DNA from: Ignavibacteria bacterium
GTDB taxonomy: Bacteria; Bacteroidota; Ignavibacteria; Tepidaquicellales; Tepidaquicellaceae
Length of the DNA: 64,000 nt
Assembly: GCA_016710985.1 (NCBI GenBank)
Contig: JADJTX010000002.1
Coordinates: 62,001 to 126,000, forward strand
Direction of reading: 5' to 3'
The notes under the pieces were generated by a model. The model was not told the DNA's origin and made no database searches. It was given only the letters and a program-made list of their open reading frames with translations. Positions 27,687 through 36,240 of this stretch are shown here, one piece after another; within the stretch, counting starts at the first letter, position 1; each line of letters opens with the position of its first letter. A program made the position numbers and the translations under genes.

Positions 27687-28325
27687 TTGCAGGATATCAC
27701 CTACTATATAAAAATTTTTATAGCTCTATCTGTTCTTGTAAATCCAATAGAAGGAATACCTGTTTTTCTGTCAAATACACGCGGACAGACCATTCAGCAA
27801 AAGGCTGATATATACAAAAAAACTTCAATTGCCGTATTCATTATTTTAATGATCTCTCTTTTCTTTGGCAGATACATACTCACGCTTTTTGGAATCAGCA
27901 TACCTTCTTTTTCTCTGGCAGGCGGTATAATCATTTTTATTATAGCGCTTCAAATGGTATTATCAAAAGATGACTCCGGAGAAAAAAGTCTGACAAAAGC
28001 CACTGATTCGGATTATAGTGATATTGCCGTGGTACCGCTTGCGATACCGCTGCTTGCAGGACCGGGAGCAATAAGCAGCATAATAGTTTACGGAAGCAGA
28101 AGTTCGGGAATTTTAGATGATGTTTTTCTATCAGGAATTGTGCTGTTGGTATCAGTATTTGTATTTTTTTCTTTCCGGGCAACGACGAGAATGGAAAAGG
28201 CATTGAGTCCTGCGCGGATAAAAATAATAACGAAAATTTCGGGTTTACTTGTAGCCGCAATTGCTATAGAACTTATATTTTCCTCTGTAACGAATCTGAT
28301 CAAGATTCATCAGTCAACTCAGTAA
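27687..28325 (+). CDS. MarC / UPF0056-family integral membrane protein
   Basis: A 212-residue membrane protein with six hydrophobic segments. The family motif is at the N-terminus (FIALSVLVNPIEGIPVFLS), and the second conserved motif follows in IAVVPLAIPLLAGPGAISSI. MarC-family proteins are of uncertain function; early links to multidrug resistance were not supported, and export or amino-acid transport roles have been proposed. TTG start at 27687. It is convergent with the DUF4239 gene, 36 bases apart. Confidence 0.88.
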   Translation: MQDITYYIKIFIALSVLVNPIEGIPVFLSNTRGQTIQQKADIYKKTSIAVFIILMISLFFGRYILTLFGISIPSFSLAGGIIIFIIALQMVLSKDDSGEKSLTKATDSDYSDIAVVPLAIPLLAGPGAISSIIVYGSRSSGILDDVFLSGIVLLVSVFVFFSFRATTRMEKALSPARIKIITKISGLLVAAIAIELIFSSVTNLIKIHQSTQ

Positions 28326-28361
28326 AATTTCTCTATTAAGAGACTCAGCGAACCTTATCAA

Positions 28362-29156
28362 CTATTTTGACAAATAGTCCTGCAGATAATTTAATATTTG
28401 CTCGAAAGCGTCCGGATCTATGCCAATATCTCCCGTAAACGGGTGATCAAGAGCTAATATCATCAGGATAACAATTGCATTTGTCATAGCAAAAAGGGAT
28501 GTCATGCTTGCCTGAACGGCAAGACTCCTTGTTCCGAAAAACAAAGAGAATCCTATTGATGTAAGAGATCCGATAATTATCACTGTCCAGATTATTGCCG
28601 GGACGTGACTCTGACTGCTTAAGATCCTTAATCGTCTGAATTCTGCGATCTGATTTAATTTACTTAAAGACTCGGCAAAATATATTTTTTGTTTATCAGT
28701 TTTAAGCGAATCCATTCCGGTATATAACCCGAAAAGTTCTGTTAAAATCTTCCTCGATTCGGGATTAGCTTCTTCTATACTCAGCAGCGGCCAGTCCTGA
28801 TCTATTACACTACGCATGTATTCAATTATTTTTTCTTTTATGGGAAGTTGGCTTGATTCGGGAAGTCCTTCTGAATCTAAAAACAGATCCTGTAAAACAT
28901 TTGCCTCGTTTTCACAATATACTTTGGCTGAATCATATTCTTCCCAGGTTGCATATACTACAAACGCAATCAGCACTGCATAAATCAACCCCAATGCATT
29001 GAACAGAAATCCGCCTACTTCATGATTTTCCTGGAAGGATTCCCAGTTGAGTTTTTTCCTGATAATTAAAAGAGCAACAATTGAAATCCCGGCGCCTATT
29101 AAAATTGCAACCGCGCACATTATAAAGGTCGGAAGACTTAGAAAATTTTCAATCAT
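28362..29156 (-). CDS. DUF4239 (bestrophin-like) membrane protein
   Basis: A 264-residue membrane protein with two N-terminal hydrophobic segments (about 10-32, 50-69) and two C-terminal ones (about 187-207 and 215-235). The motif EVGGFLFNALGLIYAVLIAFVV is the DUF4239 signature (GxxxxxLGxxYAxLLAF). The cytoplasmic middle region carries ENEANVLQDLF. The family is distantly like bestrophin channels; transport has not been shown. It is followed on the same strand by the 364-residue membrane protein upstream, so the two may be one unit. Confidence 0.85.
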   Translation of the reverse strand: MIENFLSLPTFIMCAVAILIGAGISIVALLIIRKKLNWESFQENHEVGGFLFNALGLIYAVLIAFVVYATWEEYDSAKVYCENEANVLQDLFLDSEGLPESSQLPIKEKIIEYMRSVIDQDWPLLSIEEANPESRKILTELFGLYTGMDSLKTDKQKIYFAESLSKLNQIAEFRRLRILSSQSHVPAIIWTVIIIGSLTSIGFSLFFGTRSLAVQASMTSLFAMTNAIVILMILALDHPFTGDIGIDPDAFEQILNYLQDYLSK

Positions 29157-29210
29157 AAAATCATTTTAAATTTTGAAATTATTTGAGTTTTGATTTTAAA
29201 AATTCTGATA

Positions 29211-30305
29211 TCATTTTTTAGTTTCAACCGCAGGATCAGATAATTCATGCAGAGATTTTAATTCTGCAATTCTCTTCTTCTCGGCTTTGGTTATGAACGC
29301 AACAGCTATTAAGATGAATACAAGTGAGAGCCAGTCCTCGCTGTTTGGGAATTTTCCGCCGAAGAAAAAATAAAACAACAGTGTTGCTGTTGTCCCCGCT
29401 ATTAAAGAAGTTAAACGGTTCACAAGTCCTGCAAAAGTAGCAGTCCTGCCTTTAAACATAAATATAAATACCGAGAAAAAGGCAACTGCCCCAAAAGCCG
29501 TTCCCGCAATGATTGCCCAGCCCCACATCGAATCCGGAGTGTGAAAAGCTCCTATGAACTCTGTGATCTGCTTGCTCTCCCACCCGAAGATTTCCGGTGA
29601 GTAATAAAAGACCAGACCTAACAGGAGCATTGTAACTGTCGCAGCGATTTGTTCAACAGCAAAAAATCCTTTATTATCCTGTCTTACTCCTTTCCCTCTC
29701 GTATTCTTATAATAATTCATTATGTAGATGCGTATAAAATACGCTATGATGTAGCTGACGAGAATTGTAACCGCCGCTGCATTATAAATAAAATCGAATC
29801 CGCTGTCCTTTCCGTAAAAAATATTTATGGCAACTGCAAGTAGAGCAAAAACTACAGCAATATTTTCTTCCATATAAACCCGCTTCTTTAATATACCCTG
29901 TTTGATCTGAATAGCATCTACTATCCTGCTGATGATTATTACACTGCCTCTCATTATTACCATTGCTACCATCACTGATATTGGAAGAGAATACATCAGT
30001 GTAGTTGTTGGTATTACTATTGCGGTACAGATCCCGGACGGAATAATGTATAAAAATTCTTCCGGCATTTTAAAACCTAAGAAATTTATTATTTGATTGG
30101 ATTGAAGATTATACCATTTCAGTGCCAGCACAATTGACAATGCAAGCAGGTTACCCCCGACAGTGCTGTAGATTAGATACTGCATGTCCGGCATTCCTTT
30201 GCCCAAAAAGTATTTTACGCTTATACCGGTGATCACATAAAACACAAAATATCCTATACAAAGCTGGATCAGACGGCCGGTGCTGCCTTCTACAGTCTTC
30301 CACAT
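29211..30305 (-). CDS. Ten-TM drug/metabolite-transporter-like membrane protein
   Basis: A 364-residue integral membrane protein with about ten hydrophobic segments, arranged like the EamA / drug-metabolite transporter fold: two halves of five, with a charged loop around residues 205-222 (NTRGKGVRQDNKG). I do not recognise a named family with certainty. Features seen are VMVAMVIMRGSVIIISRIVDA in the middle and a C-terminal AFITKAEKKRIAELKSLHEL tail. It lies 54 bases upstream of the DUF4239 gene on the same strand, suggesting cotranscription. Possible role: uptake or efflux of a small molecule; substrate unknown. Confidence 0.7.
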   Translation of the reverse strand: MWKTVEGSTGRLIQLCIGYFVFYVITGISVKYFLGKGMPDMQYLIYSTVGGNLLALSIVLALKWYNLQSNQIINFLGFKMPEEFLYIIPSGICTAIVIPTTTLMYSLPISVMVAMVIMRGSVIIISRIVDAIQIKQGILKKRVYMEENIAVVFALLAVAINIFYGKDSGFDFIYNAAAVTILVSYIIAYFIRIYIMNYYKNTRGKGVRQDNKGFFAVEQIAATVTMLLLGLVFYYSPEIFGWESKQITEFIGAFHTPDSMWGWAIIAGTAFGAVAFFSVFIFMFKGRTATFAGLVNRLTSLIAGTTATLLFYFFFGGKFPNSEDWLSLVFILIAVAFITKAEKKRIAELKSLHELSDPAVETKK

Positions 30306-30353
30306 ACTTTCAGTCTCCGTTTTTTTATTGTGTTAATATATAATATTTCTGAT

Positions 30354-30662
30354 TTAATTTTCAATGATTAATACCGCTATATATAAGATCAATCCCAGAC
30401 TGCTGACTGCACGGTGATACACACCTCCTTTATTTCCAAAAGGCAGGATCAGCATAGCTGTCAAAGACAGAGTGCAGAGAACAAAACTTATCATCGAAAG
30501 CTGAACAAAAAATATTGTTGATATGAGGCTGATAATTATTGCGGCAAAAAAAATCTGATGTGTTCTTTTGGTAATTGAAATGATTTTGAAATGAAGAAGC
30601 CAGCCTATTGTGTAGTTGGTAATGTAAAGAATTAAGCCGGTGAGGAGGAGATAGTTAATTCG
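30354..30662 (-). pseudogene. Small membrane protein frame without a start codon, truncated by the octamer array
   Basis: Reading leftwards, a frame of about 100 codons is open with clear protein character (NYLLLTGLILYITNYTIG, then FFAAIIISLISTIFFVQ, LPFGNKGGVYHRAVSSLGLI), ending TAA at 30354. It has four hydrophobic stretches typical of a small membrane protein. There is no ATG, GTG or TTG near the N-terminus. The first codons (ATT AAC TAT at about 30659-30651) run into the 8-bp array, and a stop appears in the array just upstream. A start such as ATG may have become ATT when the array grew. Rare use of ATT as a start is the alternative. The family is not recognised. Confidence 0.5.
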
Positions 30663-30830
30663 TTAATTGGTTAAATCGTTAATTGGTTAATTGGTTAATT
30701 CGTTAATTGGTTAATTCGTTAATTGGTTGATCGGTTAACCGGTTAAGTGTGTTTTATAATGTTCAAATGGTTCAACAGATCAACTAATCAACTGATCAAC
30801 TAATGAACCAATTAACCAATCAACCAATCA
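30655..30830. repeat. Array of 22 octamers in one register, arranged as two inverted halves
   Basis: Exactly 176 bases, 22 units of 8 bp. On the plus strand the left half is TTAATTCG, TTAATTGG, TTAAATCG, TTAATTGG and so on; the middle is TTAAGTGT, GTTTTATA, ATGTTCAA; the right half is ACTAATCA, ACTGATCA, ACCAATTA, ACCAATCA. The halves are near reverse complements, so a long stem can form. On the minus strand the array begins with TGATTGGT, whose TGA is the nitroreductase stop. It ends at the first codons of the broken membrane-protein frame. Confidence 0.92.
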
Positions 30831-31607
30831 GCCAAATGTATTTCCAAAATAATCACTGAATGCAAGTTCATTAACAGATTTTCTCTGAGATGACTTCCAG
30901 TCAATCGCAGGCCGTTTCATTTCCGGATCGGTATATCCCATTCTGAATATTGCCATCATTTCATATTCTTCAGGAATTTTTAACATGCCGGAAATCATTT
31001 TCCAATTCCCGGGAATTTCCCCCGGCGTAGAGATGAACTGCATTCCCATTCCAATCGCTGTCGTAGAAAGCCACAACGTCTGTATCACTGCACCCATTGA
31101 GATCACTGAATAAAATCCTGACAGCTCTTCTTTTTTATATTCATCCTTTGTAAGAAGTATTATAAACAGCATCGGTGAAGTTGCAACAAGCTTTTCTTCA
31201 TCATTCCCGAGTATTCTCGAAATTTTAAATCTCGAAATGATCTTCCCACCGGCTTCCGAAAAAATGTTTTCAGCAAATGGTTTCAGAAATACCGGCAAAT
31301 GATCAATGTGAATTCCATCTTTGGTTTTCTCCATTTCTTCTTCACTGAATCTGAAATATTTCCTGTATTTTTTCCAGAACGTTCCGTCATCCATCAGCTG
31401 CACCATAGAGTCACCGGCAATCTTCGCAATTTTCTTTATAATGTTTTCATCTTCGACTATGATAAACCTCCACGGCTGTGAATTAAAATGGCTCGGTGAA
31501 TGTGATGCCATCTTTATCAAAAGCTCCTTATGCTCCCGGGACACTTTCTTATTTGCGAATGCGGTGTTAGTCGTTTTACGTTTTACTATGGCTTCGAATA
31601 AGTTCAT
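30828..31607 (-). CDS. Nitroreductase-family protein
   Basis: A 259-residue flavin-dependent nitroreductase-like protein. The N-terminus has the FMN-binding region MNLFEAIVKRKTTNTAF, then HSPSHFNSQPWRFIIVED (the S-x-x-N-x-Q-P-W FMN motif near residue 40). The C-terminal domain has SVISMGAVIQTLWLSTTAIG and the MAIFRMGYTD strand. It is expected to reduce nitro or quinone-like compounds with NAD(P)H in the cytoplasm as a dimer. The last codons and the stop lie at the edge of the octamer array, with the stop supplied by the first unit. Confidence 0.88.
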   Translation of the reverse strand: MNLFEAIVKRKTTNTAFANKKVSREHKELLIKMASHSPSHFNSQPWRFIIVEDENIIKKIAKIAGDSMVQLMDDGTFWKKYRKYFRFSEEEMEKTKDGIHIDHLPVFLKPFAENIFSEAGGKIISRFKISRILGNDEEKLVATSPMLFIILLTKDEYKKEELSGFYSVISMGAVIQTLWLSTTAIGMGMQFISTPGEIPGNWKMISGMLKIPEEYEMMAIFRMGYTDPEMKRPAIDWKSSQRKSVNELAFSDYFGNTFG

Positions 31608-31719
31608 TATAAGTTTTATTAAAAAAATCTACTGTTTATATTCTCTGTGCCTCTGAGTCTCAGTGTTGAAAAAATTTCACCGGTCCGGATCATCTTAAAA
31701 ACTCCTGCCTGATAAAATC

Positions 31720-32216
31720 TCACCTCCCGAAGTCATCTTCAATCCTTCTTATATCATCCTCATCCGAAGGATTTTCCGGGAACTTGTGAATCCATATCTC
31801 CGCAACGATCCCCCAGTCGTCCATTCCTACTAATCTGTGCCTTGTTCCCAGTTCCATTTCTACCGTTTCATTTTCATTATAAACTTTCATGTCATCCGGC
31901 TGAACGTCCGTCGGGCTTGTGTAAATTCCGACCGGACCTTTTACTACACGCCACAGCTCAGATCTTCTTTCGTGCGACTGCCATGATAATTTTTTTCCGG
32001 GCTCGACAATCAGGATTTTCGGACTGACAGTTAATTTTGTAATGTCAAACGGAAGCTTTACTCCGGAAAATATATTGACAGAAAATCAGTTAAGCTTTCA
32101 TCTGCAATTTTAAAAAAACCGCCCCACGGTCTTTCAAAATCTTCCCCGGATATTTTTAAATTCTTATCTGTTAAATCTTTTCTGATCTCTGTGTAAATTT
32201 CTTGTTTAGTTTTCAT
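31720..32216 (-). pseudogene. Cupin isomerase-like protein (phosphomannose/phosphoheptose-isomerase type), frameshifted
   Basis: The first frame (52 codons from ATG at 32216) reads WGGFFKIADESLTDFLSIYF and stops at TAA (32058) after PE. The next frame continues directly: VKLPFDITKLTVSPKILIVE, then KLSWQSHERRSELWRVVKGP, MKVYNENETVEMELGTRHRL and VGMDDWGIVAEIWIH, ending at 31720. Adding one G (GAG TAA to GAG GTA A) restores one product of about 165 residues. The cupin metal pattern is H-x-R-x-x-E with a second His in TRHRL. The length and ending fit the cupin proteins usually annotated as mannose-6-phosphate isomerase or phosphoheptose isomerase. The substrate is uncertain. Confidence 0.8.
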
Positions 32217-32270
32217 TTGATATATAATTTTTTATTCAACCTGACTGATTTAGTTTTGCGAAAAAGATCC

Positions 32271-32351
32271 GCCACGAATTGCACTAATTTTCACAAATTA
32301 ACAAAAAGGAGTTTTTAATAAAATTTGTGAAAATTCGTGATAATTCGTGGC
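32271..32351. repeat. Imperfect 30-bp inverted repeat, CACGAATT type
   Basis: The left arm 32271-32299 (GCCACGAATT ... CACAAATT) and right arm 32322-32351 (AATTTGTGAA ... TTCGTGGC) pair with one gap and two mismatches around a 22-base loop. It lies between the cupin gene and lhgO. The same TCACGAATT motif occurs at 35970-36000, 36875-36895 and 37065-37085, so this is a dispersed intergenic family. Confidence 0.8.
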
Positions 32352-32388
32352 TGGGTTTCGAATTCAATTTTAGAGCAGTCAGCCTGAA

Positions 32389-33594
32389 TTATCTTAAATA
32401 ATTATTAATTACTTTTTCCGCTATAGTCTCCCCGATCGAAAGCGATGATGTCGCCGCAGGTGACGGAGCATTACACACATTTATGACCCTTTCATTTTCG
32501 ATGAATAAAAAATCATCTATTAATTTTCCGTCCTTACTGCAGGCCTGAGCCCTTACACCCGATCCTCCGGAAATCAAATCTTCTCCGGTAATTTTCGGAA
32601 CAAGTCTTTGAAGTGATTTTACAAATTCCTTCTTTGAAAGAGACCTGTACATTTCATAAAATCCCGTCTTCCAGTATTTCAAAGCTATCTTATGAAATCC
32701 TTTGAAGGTCAGAGTATCCCGGGTTTCATTAAAGTTAAAATCACTTTTCTTATAACCTTCTTTTTTAAAGGCAAGAACTGCATTCGGTCCGGCTTCAACT
32801 GTTCCGTCTACCCTCCTTGTAAAATGGACTCCGAGAAACGGAAACTCCGGATCGGGAACAGGATAAATTAAATTTTTAATTAATCCCTTTGCGGATGGCT
32901 TTAGATCATAATATTCACCTCTGAACGGAATAATTTGAAAATCTATATTGTCATTCAGCATTAATGCGATCTTATCCGAATAAAGTCCCGCACACGAAAC
33001 CAATACCCCGGAATTGAAATTATTCTTATTTGTTTTAATTTCAACTTTACCGGAACTCAGCTTTATATCTTTTACTTCCTCGCCAAATTTTATTTCAACT
33101 CCCTTTTTCCTGATGAGCCCGGATAATTTTTCCGAAACAATTTTGTAATCAACAATACCTGTCTGCGGGACAAATATTCCCTTTATTCCCCTTACATTCG
33201 GTTCATATTCAATCAGTTCTTTTTCAGATAAATTTTCCAGTCCCTTAAGTCCGTTTGCTTCTCCTCTTTCATAAAGTACTTTCAGCGGTTCTAATTCTTT
33301 CTCTTCGGTCGCAACAATGATCTTACCGCATATATCGTATCTGATATCATTCTCGTTGCAAAAATCAAGTAGCATCTTATATCCGGTAATGCAGTTAATT
33401 GCTTTGAGACTTCCGGGTTTATAATAAATCCCGGAATGTATCACGCCGCTGTTATGTCCTGTCTGATGTCCGGCAACTCTGTTTTCTTTTTCAAGCAGGC
33501 ATATTTTAAGAGACGAATCTTTTTCGATCAGCTTATAGGCAGTGCTTAAGCCAATGATACCTGCGCCGATTATAATTATGTCAAAATTATTCAC
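32389..33594 (-). CDS. lhgO: L-2-hydroxyglutarate oxidase (LhgO)
   Basis: A 401-residue FAD enzyme that oxidises L-2-hydroxyglutarate to 2-oxoglutarate, passing electrons to the membrane quinone pool. The N-terminus has the dinucleotide fold IIIIGAGIIGLSTAYKLIE (residues 6-24). LhgO-type segments follow: HQTGHNSGVIHSGIYYKPGS (near 44), FVPQTGIVDYKIV, IIPFRGEYYDLK, FPFLGVHFTRRVDG and GVRAQACSKDGKLIDDF (near 350), with NAPSPAATSSLSIG at the end. The length matches the family. The gene stands alone between two repeat-rich gaps. Confidence 0.92.
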   Translation of the reverse strand: MNNFDIIIIGAGIIGLSTAYKLIEKDSSLKICLLEKENRVAGHQTGHNSGVIHSGIYYKPGSLKAINCITGYKMLLDFCNENDIRYDICGKIIVATEEKELEPLKVLYERGEANGLKGLENLSEKELIEYEPNVRGIKGIFVPQTGIVDYKIVSEKLSGLIRKKGVEIKFGEEVKDIKLSSGKVEIKTNKNNFNSGVLVSCAGLYSDKIALMLNDNIDFQIIPFRGEYYDLKPSAKGLIKNLIYPVPDPEFPFLGVHFTRRVDGTVEAGPNAVLAFKKEGYKKSDFNFNETRDTLTFKGFHKIALKYWKTGFYEMYRSLSKKEFVKSLQRLVPKITGEDLISGGSGVRAQACSKDGKLIDDFLFIENERVINVCNAPSPAATSSLSIGETIAEKVINNYLR

Positions 33595-33699
33595 TGAAAT
33601 TACTTTTAAAATATTAATCCTGAATTTAAAATCATATGGCTCAACAAAGGTATTTATCCCAAATTGTTCAATAGAAATTTAAAAAGTATTTAAACGTAA

Positions 33700-33795
33700 A
33701 GTGCGCAAAATACTTACGCAAAGATCGCCAGGAATTTTTCTTGCAAATCAATGTTCTCTAAAACCCTTTGCGTCCTTCGTGCCTTAGTGGTAAAA
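33700..33795. repeat. Loose inverted repeat of the 9-bp ACGCAAAG / CTTTGCGTC type
   Basis: The 356-base gap between lhgO and the barrel gene has a right part reading CTTTGCGTC, CTTCGTGCC, TTAGTGGTA (about 33767-33793, 9-bp steps) and a left part with TACTTACGCAAAGATCGCC (about 33711-33729), partly its reverse complement. This resembles the other intergenic fold-back elements but is more degenerate. The rest of the gap is AT-rich with a terminator at 33872. Confidence 0.5.
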
Positions 33796-33871
33796 AATTT
33801 CTAATGAAAAATCCGGGTTCATTAATTCTTTTAACCCTGAACTTAGTTTCAAATGTGAAATCAAATAAAAA

Positions 33872-33898
33872 AACCGTCAGTATTTTTTACTGACGGTT
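33872..33898 (-). terminator. Intrinsic terminator of the outer-membrane barrel gene
   Basis: A perfect 11-bp inverted repeat, AACCGTCAGTA and TACTGACGGTT, with a five-base loop. On the minus strand the stem is followed by a run of T (TTTTTTTATTTGA), 52 bases after the stop of the barrel gene at 33951. Confidence 0.85.
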
Positions 33899-33950
33899 AT
33901 AAAATATTGACCGATCCGTTATACGGATAAGTTCATTTTTAATGAGTTCG

Positions 33951-34652
33951 TTATTTTCTTGTTGAAGATGGCGTACCAAGTCCAAACGATAATCCAACGA
34001 TAAGACTTAGCGAATTTGTCTTTGTACTGCCGCCGGATGTGTAATCACTGATGTTGGTAAGACCAATATCATCTCTAACCTCAAATGTCAGTAAAGTGCT
34101 TTTCGCTACAGAGAACTGTAGTCCTATCCCCGCAGTAATTCCGAAATCAGTGCTCTTAGTGCTGTCAGTATTATCTGTGACTCTTTCAGGTTGATTAGTG
34201 GTGGAATTAGCATCCAGTGTAGTTTTGTTGGTCAGCAGTATTCCGATATACGGACCTGCATTTGCAAAAAATTTCAGGCTTGAAGTACTTCCGAATTCAC
34301 CTCTGAAAAGTAAAGGTATGGTAATGTAATCAAGTTTTAATTTTCCATCCTGTACATAACTGAATCCTGCTGAATCCGGCTGGGAGATCTCAAGCTTTGA
34401 TCCCTTTTGCTGATAGTTCGCCGCAAGCTTAAGAGAATAAGTGTTGTTAAAATTATACTGACCGAATATCCCGACGAGAAATCCGAAATTCGGTTTTGTA
34501 TCCAGATCAACTGCATCATTTCCGACTGTAAATGTAGCGCTTGGTCCGCCTTCGAATCCGGCGTTCCATTGTTTGTATTGAGCCGATGATGTATTAAAAA
34601 GACCGAAAATGGATACCAGTAAAACTGTAAATAGTAGATGTGTGGTTTTCAT
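33951..34652 (-). CDS. Outer-membrane beta-barrel protein (PorT/OmpW-like)
   Basis: A 233-residue exported protein with a signal peptide (1-24, ending SSAQ). The rest is amphipathic beta-strands in the style of the FCB outer-membrane beta-barrel domain (PF13568 type): YKQWNAGFEGGPSATFTVGN, then NFGFLVGIFGQYNFNNTYSL, YITIPLLFRGEF, FFANAGPYIGILL, DFGITAGIGLQFSV and LSLIVGLSFGLG at the end. There are about eight strands. It is probably a small channel or structural barrel; function unknown. It has a terminator downstream and stands apart from the desaturase gene by 71 bases. Confidence 0.85.
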   Translation of the reverse strand: MKTTHLLFTVLLVSIFGLFNTSSAQYKQWNAGFEGGPSATFTVGNDAVDLDTKPNFGFLVGIFGQYNFNNTYSLKLAANYQQKGSKLEISQPDSAGFSYVQDGKLKLDYITIPLLFRGEFGSTSSLKFFANAGPYIGILLTNKTTLDANSTTNQPERVTDNTDSTKSTDFGITAGIGLQFSVAKSTLLTFEVRDDIGLTNISDYTSGGSTKTNSLSLIVGLSFGLGTPSSTRK

Positions 34653-34723
34653 GAACCTTCCTTTTTATTTTTTGAATAAGGGTTTATTAATTAACTTCAA
34701 ATTTATTAAGATGTAGTTCGTTA

Positions 34724-35839
34724 CTAAGCCATTACTTCATTCAGATCCGGAAGCTTTCCGAATCTTTTCAGAGTAAGTATGTGAGAATTAAGAGCTTCAC
34801 TGAATGTCTCGTTTTCAAGATATTTAATTCCGAACTCTTCAGCAGTCTGTTTGACTATACCTGCTATTTTTGGATAATGAACGTGACATATTCTGGGGAA
34901 CAGATGATGCTCAACCTGATAATTCAGTCCTCCGAGATACCAGGTAAGTACTTTGCTGTTTCTTGAAAAATTACATGTTGTATTGAGCTGATGTATCGCC
35001 CATAGATTTTCTATGTTTCCCTGCGCATCCGGTAATGGATGTGTAGTCTCTTCTACCGTGTGAGCAAGCTGAAAAATTGTTGATAATATTACACTTGCAA
35101 AGAAATGCATTATAAAAAATCCGAGAAATACTTCGAGAACCGGTATATTAAAAAACACTATCGGCGCGATCAGAAAAACAAAAAAATAAAACGCCTTGAC
35201 TCCAATTATCCTTAACAATGTCAGAGAATCATTTATCTTTGAAGTCGAAGGAGAAACACCGCTTTTTCTGAACTGAAAAAACTGCAAAAAATCCTTTAAA
35301 AATGCCCAGTAAATTGTAAGGAAACCATACAAAGCAAAAGCATAAAAATACTGTATTTTGTGAAACTTCTTTACAGGTGTATGCGGAGAAAAACGCAGAG
35401 CTACTCTGTCATTAATATCCTCGTCCATGTCTATGATGTTGGTGTACGTATGGTGTAAAATGTTATGCTGTAATTTCCAGTTTTCAACGTGTCCGCCTAT
35501 AAGATTCAGCGTATGTCCCACTAAAAAATTTACGCTTTTATTTGAAGAATACGCGCTGTGATTTGCGTCATGCATTACGCTCATTCCAATGCCTGCAAGT
35601 CCGAGTCCCATTACAAGCCAGAGCAGAAGACATATCCATAACGGCGGATTGTAAATAAGGATCAAGGCAAACGGAGTGAAATAGATCAGAAGCATTGAGA
35701 TGGTTTTGATTACCATCGTTGTGTTGGCGTGCTTTGACAGATTGTTATCTATGAAATACTGATCAACTCTGTCTTTCAAGACATCAAAAAAAGAACTTTT
35801 GTCTTTACTTACGAATTTTACTTTACCTTTGAGTTTCAA
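34724..35839 (-). CDS. Membrane fatty-acid desaturase (front-end/linoleoyl-CoA type)
   Basis: A 371-residue di-iron membrane desaturase that puts a double bond in acyl chains using O2 and an electron donor. The three His boxes are present: HDANH (near 90), HNILHH (near 125), QVEHH (near 310, QxxHH of front-end desaturases). Four to five membrane segments surround them (for example LLIYFTPFALILIYNPPLWI). No cytochrome b5 domain is fused, so the electron donor is separate. This type is common in Bacteroidota. It is downstream of a gene-free region and the promoter is not clear. Confidence 0.9.
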   Translation of the reverse strand: MKLKGKVKFVSKDKSSFFDVLKDRVDQYFIDNNLSKHANTTMVIKTISMLLIYFTPFALILIYNPPLWICLLLWLVMGLGLAGIGMSVMHDANHSAYSSNKSVNFLVGHTLNLIGGHVENWKLQHNILHHTYTNIIDMDEDINDRVALRFSPHTPVKKFHKIQYFYAFALYGFLTIYWAFLKDFLQFFQFRKSGVSPSTSKINDSLTLLRIIGVKAFYFFVFLIAPIVFFNIPVLEVFLGFFIMHFFASVILSTIFQLAHTVEETTHPLPDAQGNIENLWAIHQLNTTCNFSRNSKVLTWYLGGLNYQVEHHLFPRICHVHYPKIAGIVKQTAEEFGIKYLENETFSEALNSHILTLKRFGKLPDLNEVMA

Positions 35840-35949
35840 ATATTAATATTGCGGTATAAATGGTTTGAAAATTTTTCTGTTTAAAATAAGGATTTTGAAT
35901 TGATTTAGAAAGATACAAAGAAAGAAAATTTATACAGTCAATCACAACC

Positions 35950-36032
35950 TCCAAAATAAAGAAAAGCTTGCCACGAATTTCACGAAATGATCACGAATTA
36001 AAAATATTATCACTAATTTTTTAAATAGAATT
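35950..36032. repeat. Inverted copy of the CACGAATT repeat unit (left end of the repeat island)
   Basis: This roughly 80-base stretch (CAAAATAAAGAAAAGCTTG ... TATTATCACTAATTTTTTAA) matches, as reverse complement and with about 90 percent identity by eye, the end region of the tandem units at about 36836-36920 and 37026-37110. It faces those units across about 0.8 kb of non-coding sequence, giving an inverted-repeat-bounded island. Confidence 0.75.
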
Positions 36033-36240
36033 GAATACTCATACCGGAACATATTTCTCATATTTAAAACAAATAAAGATAACAATGCTCTGAAAATAAA
36101 TGTTATCGAACAACTTCAATGTAACTCCCAAACAAACTGTAAAACTTTTAAATACCATGGCGGTTCAAATAAGTGTAGTAAAATCTTTTCGGCACTAAGA
36201 AAATAATACTTCTTTACAATTTGTTGTTACATTCGCGTGA

